DNA of 15,963 nucleotides from DATJBC01 sp035515515 (GTDB lineage: Bacteria; Actinomycetota; Acidimicrobiia; Acidimicrobiales; UBA8190), in NCBI GenBank assembly GCA_035515515.1, contig DATJBC010000241.1:1-15963 (forward strand), in the 5' to 3' direction. Of the stretch, positions 7,309 to 13,710 are shown piece after piece. Within the stretch, counting starts at the first letter, position 1; every line of letters starts with the position of its first letter. Both the position numbers and the translations under genes were made by a program. The notes beneath the pieces are model-generated. The model saw only the letters and a program-made list of their open reading frames with translations, did not search any database and was not told the origin of the DNA.

Positions 7309-7797
7309 TCAGTCCCGGAAGTTGGTGAACTGCAGGGGGATCCCGTAGTCCTGGTCCTTGAGCGCCTTGATCACGGCCTGCAGGTCGTCGCGCTTCTTCC
7401 CCGACACCCGCAGCTGGTCCCCCTGGGTCTGCGACGACACGCCCTTCAGGTTCATGTCCTTCACGGCCTTGTTGATGCGCTTGGCGTTGTCGGCCGAGAT
7501 CCCCGCCTTGATGCCGATGCGCTGGCGCACGGTCCCCTTGGCGGCCTCCTCGACCTTGCCGTCGTCGAGGGCCTTGAGCGACACCTCGCGTCGCACGAGC
7601 TTCTCCTCCAGCACCTGGTGCAGGGCCCGCAGCCGGTCCTCGGTGGAGGAGCGCAGCGTCATGTCGCTGTCGCCGAGCTCGATGGTCGAGTCGGTGCCCT
7701 TGAAGTCGAAGCGCGTCGAGGCCTCCCGGTTGGCCTGGTCGACGGCGTTGCGCACCTCTTGCATGTCCACCTGGGAGACGACGTCGAACGTGGGCAT
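7309..7797 (-). CDS. yajQ: YajQ-family nucleotide-binding protein
   Basis: YajQ proteins are small cytoplasmic proteins with two ferredoxin-like folds that bind nucleotides; some members bind cyclic di-GMP. From ATG 7797 the product is 162 aa, matching the family length (about 160-165). Recognisable stretches are PTFDVVSQVDMQEVRNAV at the N-terminus, ASTRFDFKGTDSTIEL, AGISADNAKRINKAVKDM, and the C-terminal VSGKKRDDLQAVI and LQFTNFRD. A longer in-frame start at 7839 would add 14 residues without family similarity and would run through the -10-like box. No cyclic-di-GMP synthesis or degradation gene is in the window, so its ligand here is unknown. Confidence 0.95.
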   Translation of the reverse strand: MPTFDVVSQVDMQEVRNAVDQANREASTRFDFKGTDSTIELGDSDMTLRSSTEDRLRALHQVLEEKLVRREVSLKALDDGKVEEAAKGTVRQRIGIKAGISADNAKRINKAVKDMNLKGVSSQTQGDQLRVSGKKRDDLQAVIKALKDQDYGIPLQFTNFRD

Positions 7798-7804
7798 GCG
7801 GGTC

Positions 7805-7810
7805 ACGTTA
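7805..7810 (-). promoter_or_regulatory. -10-like TAACGT for yajQ, leaderless start
   Basis: On the minus strand TAACGT is followed by 7 nt and the ATG at 7797. No ribosome binding site and no clear -35 are seen. Confidence 0.5.
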
Positions 7811-7897
7811 GTGCGGCCCCCTCCGCCCGCCCCCGGCACGCCGGGGGCACGACCGTGCGGGCCGCGGCCGGCGCCGGGGTGGCCCCGGCCCGGGGGC

Positions 7898-7903
7898 TAT
7901 CGT
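7898..7903 (+). promoter_or_regulatory. -10-like TATCGT for tRNA-Tyr
   Basis: TATCGT ends 10 nt before the first base of tRNA-Tyr, so transcription would start within a few bases of the mature 5' end. The -35 region is GC-rich and not recognisable. Confidence 0.4.
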
Positions 7904-7913
7904 CTCGCCTCGC

Positions 7914-7995
<82 letters not shown>

Positions 7996-8136
7996 CCCCG
8001 CCCCCCGGGGCTCGGCCCCGCCCCCCGGCGCGGGGCCCGGCCCCCGGGCCCGAGGCGCGGTCCCCGCCGGCGTGGCCGGGCCGCCCCCCGCACGCCCTGC
8101 GCCGCCCACCGGCCCGCCCAACCCCGGGGCCTGCAG
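7996..8136. other. GC-only intergenic stretch with overlapping dyads
   Basis: This stretch between tRNA-Tyr and the mptB promoter is almost entirely G and C until about 8130. It contains many overlapping complementary runs, for example CCCCCGGGG and GGGGCCCGGCCCCCGGGCCC. The likely role is termination of the tRNA transcript through one of several alternative stems. I see no credible gene: reading frames across it are low-complexity Pro/Arg/Gly. Confidence 0.5.
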
Positions 8137-8164
8137 TTGCCTGGAGGGCGCCTTTCATTACAAT
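8137..8164 (+). promoter_or_regulatory. Sigma-70-type promoter for mptB-like gene
   Basis: TTGCCT (8137-8142), a 16-nt spacer and TACAAT (8159-8164) form the second-best promoter in the window. Transcription would start near 8171, giving a leader of about 95 nt before the ATG at 8266. The AT content here stands out from the GC-only stretch before it. Confidence 0.65.
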
Positions 8165-8170
8165 GCGGTT

Positions 8171-8265
8171 ACGACCTGGCGGGGTCCCCCCCGAGACCCC
8201 CCGGGTGCGGCCGCTCACGGGCGGCCGGTGCCACAGCACGCGACTCCGGGACGAGGGCCGAGACG
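8171..8265 (+). promoter_or_regulatory. Structured 5' leader of mptB-like gene
   Basis: Two perfect stems can form in the predicted leader. GGGGTC (8181-8186) pairs with GACCCC (8195-8200) across an 8-nt loop. CGGCCGC (8208-8214) pairs with GCGGCCG (8221-8227) across a 6-nt loop. A GAGGG motif follows, close before the ATG. This might be a translational control leader; no known riboswitch is recognised. Confidence 0.35.
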
Positions 8266-9975
8266 ATGGGTGTAGTGGGCAGGATGACCGCCTCGGTGCG
8301 CGGCTTCGACCCGTCGCCCACCTCGCTCGTGGGGCGGGCCATCGACCGGGTGAGCCTGTGGGACGAGGCGGTCCGCCGCCGCTGGCCCTTCAGCGCGCTG
8401 GTGGGACCCGACGTCGAGCCCGGCGCGGTGGCCGGCGACGGCTCGCGCCTGCTCGTGCGGCCCGCCGTCCTCGGCTTCATCGCCGTGCTGGCCATCACGT
8501 TGGGGGCGAGCCAGCAGCAGTCGCCCTTCGTCCTCAAGATGCCCGGCGCCTGGTTCTTCGGTGTGCCCGCGGCCGGCACGACCTCGTCGCACCGCGGGCT
8601 GTTCCTGGGGCTCGTCGCCATGTACGGCGGCCTCGTGCTGTTCATGCGCGTGTGGTACGGCCTCATCCGTACCCTCTCGCAGGTCGAGGGCGTGCCGGTC
8701 AAGAAGCTGGCGGCCATGGCGGCGCTGTGGATCGCCCCGCTGCTGCTGGCGCCCCCGCTGTTCAGCCGCGACATCTACAGCTATGCGGCGCAGGGCGAGA
8801 TGATGAGCCACGGCATCAGCCCCTACCACTACGGCCCGGGCGTGCTCGGGGCGGCCCCCACGGTGACGCTGGTCGACCACCTGTGGCTCAACACCCCCGT
8901 CCCCTACGGGCCGCTGTTCATGGAGTCCGACGGGCTGCTCACCAGCGCCTCGATGCACCACGAGCTGGCCAACCTGGTGCTGCTGCGCCTCCTGGCGGTG
9001 CTGGGCGTGGGTCTCATGGCGCTGTCCATCCCGACGCTGGCGCGCACCCTGGGGCGAGATCCCGCCTACGCCTTCACCGTCGCCATCCTCAACCCGGTCA
9101 CGGTGCTGCACCTCGTGGGGGGCGCCCACAACGACGCGCTCATGCTGGGGTTGCTCGTGGCCGGCCTGGCGGTGGCCCGCCGGGGCAGGCCCGTGGCCGG
9201 CATCGTGCTGTGCGCGCTGGCGGCGTCGGTCAAGGTCCCGGCCGCGCTGGGGGTGCTCTACATCGGCTGGACGTGGATGGGCCCGGGCTTGTCCTGGCGC
9301 GCCCGGCTGCGCCCCGTGCTCAGCGCCGGGCTCATCGCCGCCGGGGTCATGGGGACCCTGTCGGTGGTCACCGGGCTGGGCTGGAGCTGGGTGCTCAACC
9401 TGGCCACCCCGGGGACGGTGCGGTCGTGGGTGGCGCCCGCCACCGGCGCGGGCATCGCCCTCACCGACGTGGCGCACCTGGTGGGGGTGGGCGTGCCGCT
9501 CCACCTCATGCTGTCGGTGACACGCGTGCTCGGGCTGTCGCTGGCCCTGGCCGCCGGCCTGTGGCTGCTGGCGCGCGCCGAGCGCATCGGCTTCCTGCGT
9601 GCCATGGGCCTCACCCTGCTGGCGGTGGTGGCGCTCGGACCCGTCGTCCAGCCCTGGTACCTGTCGTGGGGGCTCGTCCTGCTGGCCCCGGTGGCCACGG
9701 GCAAGGTGCGCACCCTCATCGTGGGCTCGTCCATCGCCTCGGCCTTCATCGGGCTGCCCGGCGGCCGCCAGCTGGTCCACTACCTCTTCACCGCCGACCC
9801 CCTCGAGGTGGCCGCGGCGTTGCTCGTGTGCCTGGCCATCCTCACGGTCCCCCTCCCGCCCTTCGACCGGGAGCGCCTCCTGCCCCGGTGGCGCCGCCGC
9901 GGCGGGGGCCCGGGGCGCTCCGAGGACGCCGTGCCCGCCCTCGACTACGCCGGCGCCGGGGCCACCGGCGCCTGA
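8266..9975 (+). CDS. mptB: Polyprenol-phosphomannose-dependent alpha-1,6-mannosyltransferase, MptB-like
   Basis: MptB-type GT-C enzymes transfer mannose from polyprenyl-phosphomannose to build the alpha-1,6-mannan core of lipomannan-type glycolipids on the outer face of the membrane. From ATG 8266 the product is 569 aa with many hydrophobic segments from about residue 65 on. Family motifs are FSRDIYSYAAQGEMMSHG (166-183), where Asp169 in the first extracytoplasmic loop is the expected catalytic residue, then GISPYHYGPG, NTPVPYGPLF, LHLVGGAHNDALMLG, ASVKVPAALG and PWYLSWGLVLL. The N-terminal about 60 residues are soluble and the C-terminus is Arg/Gly-rich. The frame is open upstream through tRNA-Tyr, which is not coding. 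ATG 8266 has GAGGG shortly upstream; ATG 8284 is the alternative. The family is clear, but the acceptor glycolipid is inferred from mycobacterial relatives. Confidence 0.88.
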   Translation: MGVVGRMTASVRGFDPSPTSLVGRAIDRVSLWDEAVRRRWPFSALVGPDVEPGAVAGDGSRLLVRPAVLGFIAVLAITLGASQQQSPFVLKMPGAWFFGVPAAGTTSSHRGLFLGLVAMYGGLVLFMRVWYGLIRTLSQVEGVPVKKLAAMAALWIAPLLLAPPLFSRDIYSYAAQGEMMSHGISPYHYGPGVLGAAPTVTLVDHLWLNTPVPYGPLFMESDGLLTSASMHHELANLVLLRLLAVLGVGLMALSIPTLARTLGRDPAYAFTVAILNPVTVLHLVGGAHNDALMLGLLVAGLAVARRGRPVAGIVLCALAASVKVPAALGVLYIGWTWMGPGLSWRARLRPVLSAGLIAAGVMGTLSVVTGLGWSWVLNLATPGTVRSWVAPATGAGIALTDVAHLVGVGVPLHLMLSVTRVLGLSLALAAGLWLLARAERIGFLRAMGLTLLAVVALGPVVQPWYLSWGLVLLAPVATGKVRTLIVGSSIASAFIGLPGGRQLVHYLFTADPLEVAAALLVCLAILTVPLPPFDRERLLPRWRRRGGGPGRSEDAVPALDYAGAGATGA

Positions 9976-9998
9976 GCCGCCCCCCGGGTGCCGCCGGG

Positions 9999-10484
9999 TC
10001 AGAGCATGCGCTGAAGGACGGCCACGTCCAGCCAGTGCCCGAACTTGCGGCCCACCTCGCGCTCGGTGCCCACCAGGGTGAAGCCGCACGCCCGGTGCAG
10101 GGCGATGGACGGGGCGTTGTCGCCGGTGGTGCGGGCGATCACGGTGTGGAAGCCCCGGCTGCGGGCCAGGGCGACGAGCTCGTCGAGCAGCGCCCGCCCC
10201 ACCCCCCGGCCCCGCCAGTCGGCCCCCACGTACACCGAGTCCTCCACCGTGGTGGCGTAGGCGGGTCGCTCGCGGAAGGGGGACAGCGACCCGAACCCCG
10301 CCACGGCGCCGTCCGCCACCGCCACCACCGCGGGGTGCGGGCCCTGGTGCCGGGCGATCCAGGCGCGCTGGTCGTCGAGGGTGCGGGGCTCGAGGTCGAA
10401 GGTGACCGTCGACCCCGTGACCTCGGCGTTGTAGATCAGGCGGGTGGCCTCGGCGTCCTCGAGGCGCGCCAGGCGGACCTCCAT
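9999..10484 (-). CDS. GNAT N-acetyltransferase, phosphinothricin/amino-acid acetyltransferase type
   Basis: GNAT enzymes transfer the acetyl group of acetyl-CoA to an amine. The 161-aa product is full length for the YncA/MnaT/Pat subgroup, which acetylates methionine sulfone, methionine sulfoximine or phosphinothricin-like amino acids. Subgroup features are IYNAEV near residue 17, an FGSLSPFRERPAYATTVEDSVYV-like segment, the acetyl-CoA loop WRGRGVGRALL, DNAPSIALHRACGF and FGHWLDV near the C-terminus. Start ATG 10484 begins directly at the first beta strand (MEVRLA) and has a TACGAT box 6 nt upstream, suggesting a leaderless mRNA. It converges on mptB with a 23-bp gap. The actual substrate cannot be read from sequence. 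Confidence 0.9.
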   Translation of the reverse strand: MEVRLARLEDAEATRLIYNAEVTGSTVTFDLEPRTLDDQRAWIARHQGPHPAVVAVADGAVAGFGSLSPFRERPAYATTVEDSVYVGADWRGRGVGRALLDELVALARSRGFHTVIARTTGDNAPSIALHRACGFTLVGTEREVGRKFGHWLDVAVLQRML

Positions 10485-10490
10485 CGGCCG

Positions 10491-10496
10491 ATCGTA
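10491..10496 (-). promoter_or_regulatory. -10-like TACGAT for GNAT gene, leaderless start
   Basis: On the minus strand TACGAT is followed by 6 nt and ATG at 10484. No ribosome binding site and no -35 are seen. Confidence 0.5.
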
Positions 10497-10556
10497 GCGG
10501 TGGCTGCGCGCCGCTCCCGGGGCCGGGTGGCCGGGAGGCCCCGAGGGGGCGGCGAG

Positions 10557-10583
10557 TATGCTCGTCCGGCGCCAAGTTGGCGC
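10557..10583 (+). promoter_or_regulatory. -10-like TATGCT and 15-bp palindrome ahead of tRNA-Thr
   Basis: TATGCT (10557-10562) fits a -10 box for the tRNA-Thr/tRNA-Met/rpmG unit, with a start near 10569. Exactly there begins GCGCCAA-G-TTGGCGC (10569-10583), a perfect palindrome that could fold as a 6-bp hairpin at the 5' end of the precursor, 4 nt before the mature tRNA. It may protect the 5' end or be an operator. Confidence 0.45.
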
Positions 10584-10587
10584 ACCC

Positions 10588-10660
10588 GCCCCCTTAGCTC
10601 AGTCGGCAGAGCACAGCCATGGTAAGGCTGGTGTCGTCGGTTCGATTCCGACAGGGGGCT
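10588..10660 (+). tRNA. tRNA-Thr (anticodon GGT)
   Basis: The acceptor stem pairs GCCCCCT with AGGGGGC. The anticodon stem CAGCC/GGCTG encloses loop ATGGTAA, anticodon GGT. The T arm is GTCGG-TTCGATT-CCGAC, with discriminator T. CCA is not encoded (TCA follows). It is 8 bp from tRNA-Met and probably co-transcribed with it. Confidence 0.95.
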
Positions 10661-10668
10661 CACCCCCT

Positions 10669-10745
10669 GGCGGCGTAGCTCAGTCGGTCAGAGCACACGG
10701 CTCATAATCGTGGGGTCGCGGGTTCGAGTCCCGCCGCCGCTACCA
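10669..10745 (+). tRNA. tRNA-Met (anticodon CAT, elongator type)
   Basis: The acceptor stem pairs GGCGGCG with CGCCGCT, with a G-T pair at position 1-72. The anticodon stem CACGG/TCGTG encloses loop CTCATAA, anticodon CAT. The T arm is GCGGG-TTCGAGT-CCCGC, discriminator A, and CCA is encoded (10743-10745). Initiator tRNA has an unpaired 1-72 and three G-C pairs under the anticodon, neither of which is seen. A lysidine-modified tRNA-Ile with CAT cannot be wholly excluded, but gene position beside rpmG favours elongator Met. Confidence 0.92.
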
Positions 10746-10776
10746 CCAGGACAGGGCCCGGAGAAGGAGCAGCGCG

Positions 10777-10941
10777 ATGGCGAAGAACGAGAAGCGGGTG
10801 CAGGTCACCCTGGCCTGCGAGGTGTGCAAGCGCCGCAACTACATCACGATGAAGAACAAGCAGAACGACCGGGAGCGCATCGAGCTGACCAAGTTCTGCC
10901 GCTGGGACCGGCGCCACACCCTCCACAACGAGACCCGCTGA
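10777..10941 (+). CDS. rpmG: 50S ribosomal protein L33
   Basis: L33 is a small protein of the large ribosomal subunit near the E site. The 54-aa product starts MAKNEKRVQVTLACEVCK and carries the family core RRNYITMKNKQN and the ending HTLHNETR. The start ATG is preceded by AAGGAG (10764-10769), 7 nt away. The gene lies 31 bp after tRNA-Met and is likely co-transcribed with it. Zinc-binding (C+) L33 proteins carry two Cys-x-x-Cys pairs. Here the first pair is intact (Cys14, Cys17), but the second reads Cys41-Arg-Trp-Asp44, so one ligand is replaced by Asp. Asp or the nearby His48 may take its place. The identity is certain. Confidence 0.97.
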   Translation: MAKNEKRVQVTLACEVCKRRNYITMKNKQNDRERIELTKFCRWDRRHTLHNETR

Positions 10942-10963
10942 CCGGGCCCCGGCCGGGGCCCGG
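10942..10963. terminator. 22-bp perfect palindrome after rpmG
   Basis: CCGGGCCCCGG is followed directly by its reverse complement CCGGGGCCCGG, starting at the base after the rpmG stop. As RNA it folds as a 9-bp GC stem with a GGCC tetraloop. A second partly matching copy (CGGCCGGGGCC) follows. It probably ends the tRNA-Thr/tRNA-Met/rpmG transcript; there is no U tract. Confidence 0.6.
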
Positions 10964-11015
10964 CCGGGGCCGTCCGGGGCACGATCCCGCTCGGGAGGCG
11001 GGCGGGGGCCGGTGG

Positions 11016-11021
11016 TAACCT
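11016..11021 (+). promoter_or_regulatory. -10-like TAACCT for tRNA-Trp/secE/nusG unit
   Basis: TAACCT is the only AT-rich hexamer between the rpmG terminator and tRNA-Trp and would start transcription near 11028, about 47 nt before the tRNA. The -35 is not clear. Confidence 0.4.
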
Positions 11022-11074
11022 GGCTGCTCGGCCCCCATGGCCGCCTTCCCGGTGACCGCAGTCCCGGCCGCCGA

Positions 11075-11150
11075 AGGGCAGTAGCTCAATTGGTAGAGCA
11101 CCGGTCTCCAAAACCGGCGGTTGGGGGTTCGAGTCCCTCCTGCCCTGCCA
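11075..11150 (+). tRNA. tRNA-Trp (anticodon CCA)
   Basis: The acceptor stem pairs AGGGCAG with CTGCCCT, discriminator G. The anticodon stem CCGGT/ACCGG encloses loop CTCCAAA, anticodon CCA. The T arm is GGGGG-TTCGAGT-CCCTC with one G-T pair. CCA is encoded (11148-11150). Placement directly before secE is the usual arrangement in many bacteria. Confidence 0.96.
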
Positions 11151-11181
11151 AGCACAAGCCGTCGAAAGGCGTGGCGAAGCC

Positions 11182-11490
11182 GTGAACCGAGAGATGAAGC
11201 GCATGATGCAGCGCCAGGGCCAGATCGAGGCCGATGGCTCGCCCGCTGCCCGGCGCACCGCCCCTCCCCGCCAGCGGCCGGTGGAGCGGACCGAGATCAG
11301 CTTCTTCGGCCGCGTGGCCGAGTTCTTCCGCGACGTCCGCTCCGAGCTGCGCCAGGTGGCGTGGCCCACCGCCAAGGAGGTGGCCAATTCCGCCACCATC
11401 GTGCTGGGCGTGCTCGTCCTGCTGGTGGGCGTGATCTTCCTGCTCAACGACGGCTTCTCGCACTTCGTCATCTACCTGTTCCGGGCATGA
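11182..11490 (+). CDS. secE: Preprotein translocase subunit SecE
   Basis: SecE is the small essential subunit that clamps SecY in the protein-export channel. The 102-aa product has a basic, Pro/Arg-rich N-terminal region (1-38), an amphipathic segment (about 39-60) with the conserved FFRDVRSELRQVAWPTAKEV signature, and one membrane span (about 71-88). Single-span SecE is normal outside enterobacteria. GTG 11182 is chosen as start; the only purine-rich element (GAAAGG, 11164-11169) is rather far, and ATG 11194 in frame is an alternative. Its stop overlaps the nusG start (ATGA), implying translational coupling. Confidence 0.95.
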   Translation: MNREMKRMMQRQGQIEADGSPAARRTAPPRQRPVERTEISFFGRVAEFFRDVRSELRQVAWPTAKEVANSATIVLGVLVLLVGVIFLLNDGFSHFVIYLFRA

Positions 11491-12458
11491 GCGAGTTCGA
11501 CCTGCACGACACCGAGGACCAGGCCTCCGACGCCGGGGGCGCCGGGGGGCGCGCCGACCCCGAGCCCGGCGGCTCGCTGGGGGCGCTGGCCGCCGACGAG
11601 GGCGCCGAGCCGAGCTGGGCCGGCGCCGAGGCCGCCGAGCCCGCCTCCGCCCTCGTTCCCGAGGAGCCCGAGGCCGGGACGCCCGAGCCCGGGGCGGCCC
11701 CGGGGGCCGAGGCCGACGCCGGCCCCCTGGCGCTGGGCCCCAGCGACACCGACGGGGCCGCGGCCGTACTGGGCGGCGACGCCGGCGGCAACGGGCACGT
11801 CGACGTGGACATGGGCCAGTCGGCGGCGGCCGAGGCCGGCGCCGAGGGCGGCGAGGCCGAGGAGTACTTCGACGACGAGGAGGAGGACGTCGCCGTCGTC
11901 GAGAGCCCCTACGACCGGCCGGGCCGGTGGTTCGTGGTGCACACCTACGCCGGCTACGAGAACAAGGTGAAGTCCAACCTCGAGAGCCGCATCGTGTCGA
12001 TGAACATGGAGGACCGGATCTACGAGGTCGTGATCCCCATGGAAGACGTGGTGGAGTTCAAGAACGGCAAGAAGGTCGTCGTCCAGAAGAAGGTGTTCCC
12101 CGGCTACCTGCTCACCCGGTGCGACCTCGACGACGACTCGTGGTCGGTGATCCGCAACACACCCGGGGTGACCGGGTTCGTCGGCCCGGGCACCAAGCCC
12201 ACCCCGCTGTCGCGGCGGGAGGTCGAGAGCATCCTGCAGGTGAAGGTGGAGGGCGGCCCCGAGCCCGCCAAGAAGACACGGCCCCGCCTGGAGTACGAGG
12301 TGGGCGAGACCGTGCGGGTGCGCGAGGGGCCCTTCGCCGACTTCTCGGGACAGATCGACGAGATCAACGAGGACCAGCTGAAGCTCAAGGTGCTCGTCAA
12401 CATCTTCGGCCGGGAGACCCCCGTCGAGCTCGAGTTCAGCCAGGTCGCCAAGCTCTAG
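11487..12458 (+). CDS. nusG: Transcription termination/antitermination factor NusG with long acidic N-terminal extension
   Basis: NusG binds the RNA polymerase clamp to modulate pausing and links polymerase to Rho or the ribosome. The product is 323 aa. The NGN domain begins near residue 147 (GRWFVVHTYAGYENKVKSNL), includes FPGYLLTRCDLDDDSWSVIRNTPGVTGFVG, and is followed by a KOW domain with ETVRVREGPFADFSGQIDEI and a C-terminal ETPVELEFSQVAKL. The first about 145 residues are low complexity, rich in Ala, Glu, Gly, Asp and Pro, ending in a strongly acidic patch (EEYFDDEEEDVAVVE). Actinobacterial NusG proteins commonly have an acidic extension, but this one is long compared with a core of about 180 aa. 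The start ATG overlaps the secE stop by 4 nt. No internal start close to the NGN domain looks better. Confidence 0.95.
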   Translation: MSEFDLHDTEDQASDAGGAGGRADPEPGGSLGALAADEGAEPSWAGAEAAEPASALVPEEPEAGTPEPGAAPGAEADAGPLALGPSDTDGAAAVLGGDAGGNGHVDVDMGQSAAAEAGAEGGEAEEYFDDEEEDVAVVESPYDRPGRWFVVHTYAGYENKVKSNLESRIVSMNMEDRIYEVVIPMEDVVEFKNGKKVVVQKKVFPGYLLTRCDLDDDSWSVIRNTPGVTGFVGPGTKPTPLSRREVESILQVKVEGGPEPAKKTRPRLEYEVGETVRVREGPFADFSGQIDEINEDQLKLKVLVNIFGRETPVELEFSQVAKL

Positions 12459-12475
12459 TCCCAGGAGGCCGCCCC

Positions 12476-12907
12476 ATGCCCCCCAAGAAGAAGGTCCTCG
12501 CCGTGGTGAAGATCCAGCTCCCCGCGGGCAGCGCCACCCCGGCGCCCCCCGTGGGCACGGCGCTGGGCCCCCACGGCGTGCAGACCATGGAATTCTGCAA
12601 GCAGTACAACAGCGCCACCGAGAACCAGCGCGGCACCATCGTCCCCGTGGAGATCACCATCTACGAGGACCGCTCGTTCTCCTTCATCCTGAAGACGCCC
12701 CCCACGCCGGCGCTCATCCGCGAGGCGGCCGGGCTGGAGAAGGGGGCCACCAACGCCGGGCGCGAGCGGGCCGGGTCCATCACCGACGCCAAGGTCACCG
12801 AGATCGCCAGGCTCAAGCTGCCCGACCTCAACACCGACGACCTCGAGGCGGCCAAGCGCCAGGTGGCCGGCACGGCCCGCTCCATGGGCATCGCCCTCGA
12901 GGGCTGA
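12476..12907 (+). CDS. rplK: 50S ribosomal protein L11
   Basis: L11 binds 23S rRNA in the GTPase-associated centre together with L10/L12. The 143-aa product is the usual length. It has the N-terminal KIQLPAGSATPAPPVGTALGPHGV signature with the proline-rich turn known from thiopeptide sites, then FCKQYN, the linker ILKTPPTPALI, and the rRNA-binding C-terminal domain ending ARSMGIALEG. ATG 12476 has a strong AGGAGG (12463-12468) 7 nt upstream. It follows nusG by 17 bp and precedes rplA by 45 bp, in one operon. Confidence 0.98.
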   Translation: MPPKKKVLAVVKIQLPAGSATPAPPVGTALGPHGVQTMEFCKQYNSATENQRGTIVPVEITIYEDRSFSFILKTPPTPALIREAAGLEKGATNAGRERAGSITDAKVTEIARLKLPDLNTDDLEAAKRQVAGTARSMGIALEG

Positions 12908-12952
12908 GGGCCTGCCGGCCACCCGCAACGACGACAGACACGGAGGACAGAC

Positions 12953-13672
12953 GTGCAACGGGGCAAGAAGTACCGGGCGGCGACGGAGCGCTTCGACCGC
13001 CAGCACCTCTACGGGGTGGGCGAGGCGGTCGACCTGGTGAAGGAGCTGGCTCCGGCGTCCTTCGACGAGACCGTGGAGCTGGCCGTGCGCCTCGGGGTCG
13101 ACCCCCGCAAGGCGGACCAGATCGTCCGGGGCACCCTCAGCCTGCCCGCCGGCACGGGTCGCACGGCCCGGGTGGTGGCCTTCGCCGCCGGCGAGGCCGC
13201 GGCCGAGGCCCGGGCGGCCGGGGCCGACGAGGTCGGCGCCGACGACCTGGTGGCCCGGATCGAAGGCGGCTTCCTCGACTTCGACGTGGCCATCGCCACC
13301 CCCGACATGATGGGGCAGGTGGGCAAGCTGGGTCGCGTGCTCGGGCCCCGGGGGCTCATGCCCAACCCCAAGACCGGCACCGTCACCACCGACGTGGGCA
13401 AGGCCGTCACCGAGTTCAAGGGGGGCCGGGTCGAGTACCGCACCGACAAGGTGGGCAACATCCACGTCCGGGTGGGCAAGGTCTCGTTCTCGCGCGACCA
13501 GCTGCTCCAGAACGTGCACGCCGTCGTCGAGGAGCTCGTGCGGGCCAAGCCCGCCGCCGCCAAGGGTCGCTACCTGAGGGCGGTGACGCTGTCGTCGACC
13601 ATGGGACCCGGTGTGCGCATCGACCCGGCGCGGGCCCGCGAGGTCGAGGAGGACCTGGCCGCCACCGCCTGA
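12953..13672 (+). CDS. rplA: 50S ribosomal protein L1
   Basis: L1 forms the mobile L1 stalk that handles the E-site tRNA and, in many bacteria, represses its own operon by binding the mRNA. The 239-aa product is the usual length. Conserved features are MQRGKKYRAA at the start, ELAVRLGVDPRKADQIVRGT, the signature GKLGRVLGPRGLMPNPKTGTV, VGNIHVRVGKVSF and TLSSTMGPGVRID near the end. The start is GTG 12953 with GGAGGA (12942-12947) 5 nt upstream. Together with rplK it forms the usual L11-L1 pair. I looked for an L1-binding mimic before rplK and could not define one by eye. Confidence 0.98.
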   Translation: MQRGKKYRAATERFDRQHLYGVGEAVDLVKELAPASFDETVELAVRLGVDPRKADQIVRGTLSLPAGTGRTARVVAFAAGEAAAEARAAGADEVGADDLVARIEGGFLDFDVAIATPDMMGQVGKLGRVLGPRGLMPNPKTGTVTTDVGKAVTEFKGGRVEYRTDKVGNIHVRVGKVSFSRDQLLQNVHAVVEELVRAKPAAAKGRYLRAVTLSSTMGPGVRIDPARAREVEEDLAATA

Positions 13673-13678
13673 GGGCGG

Positions 13679-13694
13679 CCCCGGCCTTCCGGGG
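13679..13694 (+). terminator. Hairpin just after rplA
   Basis: CCCCGG (13679-13684), CCTT loop, CCGGGG (13689-13694) form a perfect 6-bp GC stem a few bases after the rplA stop and before a -10-like box. It may partially terminate or attenuate between rplKA and rplJL. No U tract follows. Confidence 0.4.
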
Positions 13695-13710
13695 GGCCCG
13701 GATCCCGTAG

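Noticed and set aside
8215..10575. 786-aa minus-strand ORF opposite the mannosyltransferase
   Set aside because: Repetitive Gly/His/Arg/Gln composition without domains; the plus strand encodes a full polytopic GT-C enzyme and the GNAT gene occupies another minus frame.
10669..10745. tRNA-Met read as initiator tRNA or as tRNA-Ile (lysidine)
   Set aside because: The 1-72 position is G-T paired and the stem under the anticodon lacks three consecutive G-C pairs, arguing against initiator; gene context and sequence fit elongator Met better than Ile.
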